Origin: Candidatus Eiseniibacteriota bacterium
GTDB taxonomy: Bacteria; Eisenbacteria; RBG-16-71-46; JAGVPR01
Reading direction: 5' to 3'
Assembly (NCBI GenBank): GCA_020052115.1
Contig: JAGVPR010000240.1
Location: 1-6,704 of the forward strand
DNA length: 6,704 nucleotides
Numbering within the stretch: position 1 is the first letter of the stretch; each line of letters begins with the position of its first letter. Position numbers and translations under genes: made by a program. The notes beneath the pieces are model-generated. The model had not been told where the DNA came from, searched no databases, and saw only the letters and a list, made by a program, of their open reading frames with translations. Of this stretch, positions 1 through 5,989 are shown piece after piece.

Positions 1-1
1 C

Positions 2-97
2 CCGGGAGCCTACAGCATTGGAGTGCCACGGTGGGCCAACTGCAGCCCGAACCCGGATCCGGAACCCGATGCCTGCGTGCCGCTTACTCTCGGCTGA
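2..97 (+). CDS. Possible 3' end of a convergent plus-strand gene (partial)
   Basis: I do not recognise this product. One plus-strand frame enters from the left edge and is open for 31 codons to a TGA at 95-97. It reads PGAYSIGVPRWANC, then SPNPDPEPDACVPLTLG. The composition (two cysteines, a Pro/Asp/Glu-rich tail) resembles the end of an exported protein, and third codon positions are mostly G or C. The other two plus frames also stay open, but they run deep into the opposite-strand protease gene. This is therefore the only plus frame that stops inside the gap, ahead of the hairpin at 149-176. Thirty-one open codons in GC-rich DNA are weak evidence, and this could be chance. Confidence 0.35.
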   Translation, partial: PGAYSIGVPRWANCSPNPDPEPDACVPLTLG

Positions 98-148
98 GTC
101 TTGGCACAATACGGGGCGGATCGCGCGGACTGATCGGGATCCGAGAGA

Positions 149-176
149 CGAGCGGGGCCCTCACAGGCCCCGCTCG
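149..176 (-). terminator. GC-rich hairpin terminator after the metalloprotease gene
   Basis: An inverted repeat with perfect 11-base arms (149-159 and 166-176, arm sequence CGAGCGGGGCC) encloses a 6-base loop. It begins 28 bases beyond the protease stop codon. On the minus strand the stem is followed by TCTCTCGG, which has several T's but is not a clean T-run, so termination may be imperfect or Rho-assisted. The stem is symmetric, so it could also end a transcript arriving from the left on the plus strand. Confidence 0.65.
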
Positions 177-204
177 CTGCCGCCCACGATCCGTTTCGCA
201 GCCC

Positions 205-3200
205 TTATTTCAGCATCACGAGCTTGCGGCTCTCGCGCAGCTCGCCCGCCAGCATCTGGAGGATGTAGACGCCGCTGGCCACGCGTCGGCCGCGGTCGTC
301 ACATCCGTCCCAGGCGACGCGGTGACGCCCGGCGGGGCGTCTTCCTTCGAGCAGGCTCCGCACCCGGGCGCCCGTGAGGTCGTAGATCGTGAGCGCGACG
401 GGTGATTGTTCGGCGAGATCGAAGGCGACCGTGGTCAGGGGGTTGAAGGGATTCGGCCAGACCCCCGCGAGCCGTGTGGATCCGGGAATCCCGCTCTCCT
501 GCACCACGTCCACCGCGATGGGCGTGATCTGGATCGTGTACTGACCGGTGAGTGGGAGGTCGGCCGCCCCGCACTTCCAGATCGCGAGGCAGTAGTAGTC
601 GTCTTCGGTGAGCTCGACTGTAAACGTCTCCGCCGCGCCAGGGCCGTTCAGCCAGGCCGCTCCGTTCGCGACCACGAGCGACTTCTGGAGGTACGGCTGG
701 TTGTTTGGGTGTAGGCACATGCCCCAATTGACGTTCCCCTGCGCGTTCTGGAGCGTGAACGCGTACGTGCCGGCATCGAGGTGCATCTCGTGCAGCCGCA
801 CGATCCCGTTCGCACCGAGGGAGTAGGGCCCGAAGACGCCGGAGGGGCGCGTCCCCAGGTAGGACGACTGCGTACAGTGGGCGGTGTAGTTCTGACCGCC
901 CGTCACGCTGGTCACCCCTGCGTCGTAGCTGTTCCGCGTGACCAGATTGAAGTTCACGAGCACGTAATCGGACGCGGCCTTTCCCCAGCTCGAATAGGCG
1001 AGGTTCGAGGCGAAGCCGTCCTTCACGCCGACGAGCATCGGATGCAGGCGCACGTCCACATTGCTCGTGTCGCCGGGCATCACCGCCATGGCGGCCCACC
1101 AGTTCGTCAGGCCCGACAGGCGCAAGCCGTCGCAGTTGTACCAGAGCGGGTCGCCAGTCGTCATGTACAACCACCCGCCATGGATGGCCGGGGGCGCGCT
1201 ACGGATCGTGACGTATCCCTGGGTGAGGGAGTACGGCGACCAGGCGTACTGTTCCCCGAAGACGTTGTTCCGGTCGTTCGTTTCCAGCACTCGGTAGTAC
1301 GGATCGATGTTGAGCGACAGGCAATGACGGCCTCCGCGAACGCTGTAGGGGAACGAGTAGTTGTACTTCAAGGTCGCGTCCCCTGGGAACGTGGGATAGA
1401 GAAGGCCGGCGTGCGATTCCCCGTCGAGCCAGACGTAGGCGCGCACGGAATCGCCGGCGCCCGCCGTCAGGTTCTGCACCGCCACGTTGTAATACGTCGA
1501 GTTCGAATTCCCGTTCAGCGTGTCCGGCTCCGGAACGCTCGTAGGCGTGCCGTCCGCCGCCGGAAGCGGCACGAGCCCCGCATGCCATCCCGCCGGTGTG
1601 GCCGGCGCCAGATCCGGCGGGGTGCGCACGATCAGGAAGGACACCTCGGCCGGTGTCTCTCCGTCCTTGGGATGCCGGTAGACGCACAGGTTGTTCATCC
1701 CGGTTTCCGAGACCTCGAACTGGAGCACCGCGCGGCCGTCGGCCCCGGTGACGGCCTCCGCGCTGCAGTTGGCAAGCCCGCCGTACAGGAAGTCCTCGGG
1801 CCGCCATTGCACGTGAACGTTGGCCGTGGGTGGATCGCTCCAGACGATCACGCTCACCGGTCCGACATGATCCGGAAAGACCTCGAATTCGTAGAGGCCG
1901 AGCCAGCCGTCCGGCCCGAGGGTCGTCGTCGTGGTGTAGTCGAAGTCCGCGTAATCGTTCTCGACGTGCAGGACATCGAAGCCGAGATCCGCGGCGGTGC
2001 CGTAATAGATGACACCGACGTCGAATTCAGCGGTCGCGGTCACGTTGCGGTTGACGATCACGGCGTCGATCTTGCCGCCGGAGAGCGAGGAGGTCGTGAG
2101 CGCGGTCGTGAAGCCGCTCGTCGCCCCCGTGGAGGCCGCGTGCATGCGGACATCGTAGTTGTTGTCGTTGTCGTGCGCCCAGACGACGCAGGCGTTCCAC
2201 CAGCCGCTGTTGTCGAAGCGGAACCCCCACGAATTGTAGTAGAGCGTCGAACCGTCGTGGACGTGTTCCCACCCGGAGAGCATGTGCTCGATCGACGATT
2301 GGGACCGCGCCACATCGGCGGTCAGATGGTACGGCGTCCAGACGAACTGATGACCCCAGTCGTTGTCGGTCTCATCGGTTTCCGCGAGAACCTCGGAGGC
2401 ATCGTATACGCCGTGGAGCGTGTGCCGCCCACCGGGAGCGTTGAACGGACCCCGGTTCGTCGTGTAGAAGTTGGTGCCGGCGGCGACAGCTGACCAGCTG
2501 CACTGCTGCTTGTAGACATCATCCACGTATACCGCGCCGGTGAAGCCCGCCGAGGTGGCCGATTCGCCGTCGTTCTGGCCGGCGATGTTCCAGTAGGTGC
2601 CGCTCGTGTTCCCCGGGAGCGTTGCGGAAACGTGCGCGCTTCCCGAGGTGCTCCCGCTCGAGGACGTGGGCACGAGCGGATAGTCCCAGCCCACCCGCGC
2701 GTAGTCGGTCAGGTTTTCCGGGTCGGCTTCGCGGATCACGATCGGACCCCAGCTTGCGAACGTCGTCGCCCACCGTCCCGAGCGGTCGTGTGCCCGAACG
2801 GAGAAGAAGTACGTGCCAGGAGCGAGGGTGGCGGATGTGCAGGAGTTCGTATAACCGTCTATGGTCTGGTTCGGCAGCGCGGCGGACCCGGAGCGGAACT
2901 CCCATGAGTACGCGTCCACGCCGGATGCGTCATCGGTCGGCAGCGACCACTCCATGTCCACCGTGGCATCGGGAGACTCCACGCCGGAGGTATGGCTCAG
3001 GCAGAGCAGCGTCGTGGGCGTGCCCGGAGGATCTTCATCCACGTCGTAGCCGCAATCGGCTGCCGTCTCCCAGAAATCCCCCTTGACCGCCGGGTAGTCC
3101 GCCTTGAACGCGAACAGGAATCCACCCACCGTGGTCGGGTTGTGATCGTCCGCGCAGTCGAGGATCTCCTCCGGGCCCAGCTCGAGCCGGTCCCGCCAGG

Positions 3201-4596
3201 GCGCATACGCCGGATGACTGTCCTGGTAGTCGTCGTAGATGTCCACCAACATCGCCGCGACGAAACCCTCCGTGATCGTCGGCGGGTCGTACGTCCCCGA
3301 ACCGCCGGGCCCGGTGCAGGTATCGAGGCCCTGCACCCACATCGTGTCGGCCGCCGCGATCCCGTAACGCGACACGTACTCCATCGGGACTGCGTACGCG
3401 AGGAAATCGGGCAGCCCCTCGGACCACGCAATCTCGCTGTCCTCCTCGCACCACAGGCAGTGCCCGCAGTCCGTGGGGTAGTTGTCGTCGCAGATGTGGT
3501 TGCAGTAGTAGGGTGAGGGCGTCGAGTCGTAGCACTCCATCCAATGATGGCCGTGCTCGTGGGTCGGCACCTGATCGCTCCATTCCCACTCGCTGCTGAT
3601 GTGGATCTCCTCGCTCACCGGCGTGTACCACGCGCCTTCGTCGCCGTCCGGCCACTCCACCTCCACATACCTTGGGTCGTACCCGTACCCGATGAACCAG
3701 CGCCAGTTGCGCGACATGGAGGTGATCAGGTGCAACGCCGGCGTCACGCTCTCGTCGGCGGAATAGATCGTGCCGATGTTGAGGTAGCTCGTGACGTCCG
3801 GGGTGACGTCCGTCTCCCATGTGTAGATGGCGCCCGAGGTCGGATGCTCGATCTCGGCCTCGGCATTGCACGCCCGGAATTTGATGTAGATATCCGGGTA
3901 GTCCTCGTACGAATCGCTGAATTCGAAGGTCGTGTCGAAGTTTCCGTCCCAGCCCGTGACGGTGCCGGCGATGAAGTCATCGACGCCGGAATCCTCGTCG
4001 TAGATGTCCACCGACAGGCCGTCCACCCCGAGGCTGACGTTGTCCGGCCTCATGTAGACGAAGCGCCCGCGCACGCGGATCGTGTGCTTGAGGGCACCCG
4101 GCTCCGGCGCCTTCGCCCCTTCCGGAATCACGGGGTCGGGCTTCACCTGAGGCAGGCTCTCCTTCAGGGCCGGCTCGCCCTCCGGAAAGGTGGTGACCGG
4201 AATTCCCTCGCGGGCATAGCGCGCGCTCCTCTCGGAGACGTCGAGATCCTTCCGCACGGTGCGGCCGTTCCAGAGGAACGAGACCGTGAGCCACTTCTCA
4301 CTAGAAGCACATTGGACCTCGAACGGCACGAGCAGCGCCGCGCCCTTGTCCATCTGGACGGGCGCCAGGACGTCCACGCGCGCGGCGCCCCAACCTTCAC
4401 CCGCGAGCCGCACGTCCTTCACTTCCGCTGGCACGCCGCTGGTAATACGAAGCTCGCCCTTGAAGACTTCGCCGGGAAGCGCCGCGCGCGGCGGTCCCAG
4501 CAACTCGACCTTGACCGGCGGGCCGATGTCGCCCGATGCCGCCGTAGCCGTGAGAACGAGCGCGGCGGCCGCCATGAGCATCAGCTTTCGTCGCAT
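205..4596 (-). CDS. Large secreted zinc-metallopeptidase-like multidomain protein with FlgD-Ig / T9SS-like C-terminal domain
   Basis: A 1463-residue exported protein. I chose the ATG at 4596 because AGGAGG lies 6 bases upstream; an in-frame GTG at 4611 would place that ribosome site inside the coding region. Residues 1-22 are a signal peptide (basic MRRK, hydrophobic core, then TAASGD). Residues 24-125 look like an Ig-type beta domain, and about 170-278 like a transthyretin/CNA-B-type beta-sandwich. The putative peptidase spans about 279-520. HEHGH at 346-350 is an HExxH zinc site with E347 as the catalytic base. AWSEGLPDF at 390-398 probably supplies E393 as third ligand, as in gluzincins. 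Six cysteines lie between these motifs. Residues 524-622 resemble fibronectin type III. About 626-990 and 992-1358 are two tandem copies of one module. Residues 1373-1463 are a FlgD-Ig / type IX sorting-like domain (PNPFNP). Inferred role: cell-surface or released protease acting on extracellular protein or polymer; substrate unknown. Catalysis is predicted from motifs only. Confidence 0.88.
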   Translation of the reverse strand: MRRKLMLMAAAALVLTATAASGDIGPPVKVELLGPPRAALPGEVFKGELRITSGVPAEVKDVRLAGEGWGAARVDVLAPVQMDKGAALLVPFEVQCASSEKWLTVSFLWNGRTVRKDLDVSERSARYAREGIPVTTFPEGEPALKESLPQVKPDPVIPEGAKAPEPGALKHTIRVRGRFVYMRPDNVSLGVDGLSVDIYDEDSGVDDFIAGTVTGWDGNFDTTFEFSDSYEDYPDIYIKFRACNAEAEIEHPTSGAIYTWETDVTPDVTSYLNIGTIYSADESVTPALHLITSMSRNWRWFIGYGYDPRYVEVEWPDGDEGAWYTPVSEEIHISSEWEWSDQVPTHEHGHHWMECYDSTPSPYYCNHICDDNYPTDCGHCLWCEEDSEIAWSEGLPDFLAYAVPMEYVSRYGIAAADTMWVQGLDTCTGPGGSGTYDPPTITEGFVAAMLVDIYDDYQDSHPAYAPWRDRLELGPEEILDCADDHNPTTVGGFLFAFKADYPAVKGDFWETAADCGYDVDEDPPGTPTTLLCLSHTSGVESPDATVDMEWSLPTDDASGVDAYSWEFRSGSAALPNQTIDGYTNSCTSATLAPGTYFFSVRAHDRSGRWATTFASWGPIVIREADPENLTDYARVGWDYPLVPTSSSGSTSGSAHVSATLPGNTSGTYWNIAGQNDGESATSAGFTGAVYVDDVYKQQCSWSAVAAGTNFYTTNRGPFNAPGGRHTLHGVYDASEVLAETDETDNDWGHQFVWTPYHLTADVARSQSSIEHMLSGWEHVHDGSTLYYNSWGFRFDNSGWWNACVVWAHDNDNNYDVRMHAASTGATSGFTTALTTSSLSGGKIDAVIVNRNVTATAEFDVGVIYYGTAADLGFDVLHVENDYADFDYTTTTTLGPDGWLGLYEFEVFPDHVGPVSVIVWSDPPTANVHVQWRPEDFLYGGLANCSAEAVTGADGRAVLQFEVSETGMNNLCVYRHPKDGETPAEVSFLIVRTPPDLAPATPAGWHAGLVPLPAADGTPTSVPEPDTLNGNSNSTYYNVAVQNLTAGAGDSVRAYVWLDGESHAGLLYPTFPGDATLKYNYSFPYSVRGGRHCLSLNIDPYYRVLETNDRNNVFGEQYAWSPYSLTQGYVTIRSAPPAIHGGWLYMTTGDPLWYNCDGLRLSGLTNWWAAMAVMPGDTSNVDVRLHPMLVGVKDGFASNLAYSSWGKAASDYVLVNFNLVTRNSYDAGVTSVTGGQNYTAHCTQSSYLGTRPSGVFGPYSLGANGIVRLHEMHLDAGTYAFTLQNAQGNVNWGMCLHPNNQPYLQKSLVVANGAAWLNGPGAAETFTVELTEDDYYCLAIWKCGAADLPLTGQYTIQITPIAVDVVQESGIPGSTRLAGVWPNPFNPLTTVAFDLAEQSPVALTIYDLTGARVRSLLEGRRPAGRHRVAWDGCDDRGRRVASGVYILQMLAGELRESRKLVMLK
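523..1620 (-). repeat. Protein-level tandem repeat, copy B (residues about 993-1358 of the metalloprotease)
   Basis: This is the second copy of a composite extracellular module. It starts with a CARDB-like segment (GGRHCLSL, then RVLETNDRNN and YAWSPYSLT). A WWAAMAV...DVRLH segment follows with DYVLVN and YDAGV. It ends in a PPC-like beta-sandwich (GTYAFTL ... DYYCLAIWK ... YTIQI). Conserved positions match copy A at a constant offset of 366 residues through most of the module. The DxDxNxD loop of copy A is GxTxNxD here. Confidence 0.8.
1627..2721 (-). repeat. Protein-level tandem repeat, copy A (residues about 626-990 of the metalloprotease)
   Basis: This is the first copy of the module. 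Its landmarks are GGRHTLHG (722-729), VLAETDETDND, VWTPYHLT (752-759), WWNACVV, YDVRMH (814-819), DAVIVN (844-849) and FDVGV (858-862). A final beta-sandwich ends with NNLCVYR. Each landmark up to FDVGV recurs in copy B exactly 366 residues later, and the last subdomain is offset by 362-365. Identity is low at the DNA level, so the duplication is old. CARDB-type domains are commonly extracellular adhesion or carbohydrate-associated modules; binding here is inference. Confidence 0.8.
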
Positions 4597-4602
4597 GGCC
4601 GT

Positions 4603-4608
4603 CCTCCT
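4603..4608 (-). promoter_or_regulatory. Strong ribosome binding site (AGGAGG) fixing the metalloprotease start
   Basis: On the minus strand AGGAGG is followed by 6 bases and then ATG at 4596. The first A of this site is the last base of the TGA stop codon of the upstream coiled-coil gene (4608-4610). Ribosomes terminating on the upstream gene therefore finish on top of this site, which suggests translational coupling. Confidence 0.85.
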
Positions 4609-5063
4609 CACTCGTCACGTCCGTCGTCGGGACGGCGCTCAACCGGGATCGCTTCGGGCGGCGGAGCGGTCATCGCCTCGATGGCGGCCTCGATCTCCGC
4701 AGCCTGTTCGAGGCGCCCGGCCAGTCGTGCATGATGCGCCTGGATGCCGAGGATCTGGATCTCCACCTGGCGGCGCAGGCTTTCGATCTCCTGCTGGAGC
4801 GCGATCGCGTCCGTGGCGTCGGTCGTGGCCTCGATGCGCTGCTCGAGAACCGCGATGGCCGCGGCGTGCGCGTCCCATGCCTCCAGGATCTCCTGCATCA
4901 TCGGCGAGAGAGCCGCCCGGTTCAGACCGGTCGCGGCCGGAACCGCCTCCGGCACGGAGACGGCGACGGGCGCCGTGGACGTGTCGGCCGCGATGGCCGC
5001 GCTGGAGGCGAAGGCCGCCAGCAACGTCACCGGCAGTACGAGCAGGACATGAACGAATCGCAT
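4608..5063 (-). CDS. Small exported coiled-coil protein of unknown function
   Basis: A 151-residue protein that I do not recognise as a named family. Residues 1-26 form a clear Sec signal peptide (MRFVHVLLVLPVTLLAAF core, then an AIAA|D cleavage site), so the mature protein is periplasmic or secreted. Residues 27-50 are Ala/Pro/Val-rich and probably flexible. From about 54 to 131 the sequence is strongly helical with heptad-like spacing (QEILEAW, IAVLEQRIEA, LQQEIESLRRQVEIQILGIQ, LAGRLEQAAEIEAAIEAM), consistent with a coiled coil. It ends in an acidic/basic tail. The ATG at 5063 is preceded by GAGGT with 7 bases of spacing. The frame is open further upstream to 5168, but that extension would bury the signal peptide. 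The gene stops 11 bases before the metalloprotease start, so the two are probably one operon. A structural, chaperone or inhibitor role for the protease is possible but unproven. Confidence 0.75.
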   Translation of the reverse strand: MRFVHVLLVLPVTLLAAFASSAAIAADTSTAPVAVSVPEAVPAATGLNRAALSPMMQEILEAWDAHAAAIAVLEQRIEATTDATDAIALQQEIESLRRQVEIQILGIQAHHARLAGRLEQAAEIEAAIEAMTAPPPEAIPVERRPDDGRDE

Positions 5064-5070
5064 GACGATC

Positions 5071-5075
5071 ACCTC
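5071..5075 (-). promoter_or_regulatory. Ribosome binding site of the coiled-coil gene, in the loop of a short inverted repeat
   Basis: GAGGT lies 7 bases upstream of the ATG at 5063 and supports that start over the longer open frame. The five bases of this site are flanked exactly by CGATC and GATCG (arms 5066-5070 and 5076-5080), so it can sit in the loop of a 5-base-pair stem. Confidence 0.6.
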
Positions 5076-5216
5076 GATCGGAAAGTGGTTGTGAACGTAT
5101 GAGCGCCCGGGGCGGGATCGGCGGCGCGACTTCTGCACTTTTGACCTGGAGAAAGCGGCCGATGACACAGCAATCTGCGCGAGAAAACGGCCCGGAGAGG
5201 AAGCGCGACCGGGAAG

Positions 5217-5235
5217 GCGGCGGGAGGACCGCCGC
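5217..5235 (-). terminator. Possible weak terminator hairpin after the anti-sigma gene
   Basis: Perfect 7-base arms (GCGGCGG / CCGCCGC on the minus strand) enclose a 5-base loop, starting 13 bases past the anti-sigma stop codon. It is followed by CTTCCC rather than a T-run. In DNA this GC-rich such hairpins arise by chance, so termination here is only a possibility. Confidence 0.3.
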
Positions 5236-5248
5236 GCCCTTCGAGCGC

Positions 5249-5989
5249 TCAGTCGACCGGCGGCGCAGGCGGCATCTTGAACCAGACATGAACGGAGGAG
5301 TCGGAGGCCGTCAGCCCGCGATGTCCCTGCACGCTCCAGAGATACGTCCGGCCCGCCACGAACAGGGCGCGCAGCGTATCGGCCACCGCGCAGCTCGTGT
5401 CCGTGATCCCCGGCCGGGCGAAGACGGGCTCCAGCTCCGCGGTGACGACTTCGAGCGTGAATGAGTCGAAGGGCCTCGAGGCGCTCCAGGAAAACCGGAC
5501 GGGCGCCATCTCCAAGAGGCCGACCGGCTCGAGCGGGACGATGACGCGCTCCGCTGTTTCGCCTCCGCGCATCGGTCCGGCTCCGCGCGTGGTGAGATCA
5601 GATCCGCCCTGACGTGCGAGGTTGAAGACCACGGCGAGCAGCACCGCAGCCGCGGCAGCCGGCACGAGCCAGAGCTTCGGCCAGCGGAGCCGCGTCCAAG
5701 CCGCACGGCGGGAGACGCGCCCGGAGGGCAGCGCTTCCGGAAGGATGCGCTCGCGGAAGGCGCGCTCCAGCTCCGCTTCGGCCTCACTCCAGAGGACCCC
5801 GGCGCCGGGATCTTCATCATGCTCGATCGCCGCGAACCGGCGGAGCCGCTTCAGCTCGAGCCTGCACCCGACACACCGCTCGGTATGCCGCGCGACATCC
5901 GCGGCGGCGCCGGCGCCGAGCCTCCCCGCCTCGAAGTCGGCGAGCACGTCCAAGTCCGGGTGTTCCCCGCCGCCTTTCCACTCACTCAT
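5249..5989 (-). CDS. Membrane-anchored zinc-finger anti-sigma factor with fibronectin-like periplasmic domain
   Basis: A 246-residue protein predicted to bind and silence the ECF sigma factor encoded just upstream. The N-terminus has the zinc-associated anti-sigma pattern. H10 lies in the family-typical HPDLDVLADFEAGRL context, followed by HTERCVGC (H35, C39, C42; HxxxCxxC). Residues 65-104 are a charged linker. One transmembrane helix at about 106-126 (WLVPAAAAAVLLAVVF) puts the N-terminus in the cytoplasm. The outer part, about 150-239, has a beta-sandwich pattern of fibronectin type III kind (VRFSWSASRPFDSFTLEV, then LFVAGRTYLWSVQG), which could bind a ligand or protein in the periplasm. 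The start at 5989 has AGGAG 7 bases upstream and overlaps the sigma gene stop (ATGAGTGA), implying translational coupling. The family assignment is firm; the signal sensed is unknown. Confidence 0.88.
   Translation of the reverse strand: MSEWKGGGEHPDLDVLADFEAGRLGAGAAADVARHTERCVGCRLELKRLRRFAAIEHDEDPGAGVLWSEAEAELERAFRERILPEALPSGRVSRRAAWTRLRWPKLWLVPAAAAAVLLAVVFNLARQGGSDLTTRGAGPMRGGETAERVIVPLEPVGLLEMAPVRFSWSASRPFDSFTLEVVTAELEPVFARPGITDTSCAVADTLRALFVAGRTYLWSVQGHRGLTASDSSVHVWFKMPPAPPVD

Larger units (their letters stand above)
5064..5248 (-). other. Intergenic leader between the anti-sigma gene and the coiled-coil gene
   Basis: This 185-base stretch has no convincing gene. It contains a possible weak terminator hairpin near its right end and the ribosome site of the coiled-coil gene at its left end. 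As the largest gap on the minus strand it is the natural place for a promoter driving the coiled-coil/protease pair. A TACGTT at about 5089-5094 could be a -10 element, but I found no good -35 partner and no clear ECF-type GGAAC...GTC pair. No promoter is called. Confidence 0.35.

Noticed and set aside
102..116. TGGCAC at 102-107 as a sigma-54 promoter (-24 element)
   Set aside because: The -12 GC of the TGGCAC-N5-TTGC pattern is missing at the required spacing (AATAC is followed by GGGG).
1919..1936. Triplet-like runs encoding a five-Thr tract (near 1921-1935) and the Asn/Asp-rich DNDNNYD (2152-2172) as microsatellites
   Set aside because: The runs are short and use mixed synonymous codons, so they are better explained by protein composition than by slippage repeats.
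781..2493. Long plus-strand open frame (570 codons) opposite the metalloprotease
   Set aside because: It lies fully antisense to a gene with clear domains. Its translation is rich in Arg, Val, Gly and His with no recognisable motif, as expected of a shadow frame in GC-rich DNA.
4597..4611. GTG at 4611 as start of the metalloprotease
   Set aside because: It would encode MRRTA ahead of the signal peptide and put the perfect AGGAGG site inside the gene; the ATG at 4596 has ideal spacing from that site.
3544..4734. Plus-strand open frame of 396 codons across the protease N-terminal half
   Set aside because: It is antisense to two well-supported genes and crosses their junction. It has no domain and its composition is shadow-like (Arg, His, Asp, Val).
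5064..5168. N-terminal extension of the coiled-coil protein to 5168
   Set aside because: The added 35 residues are basic and unstructured and would place the signal peptide internally. A good ribosome site precedes the ATG at 5063.
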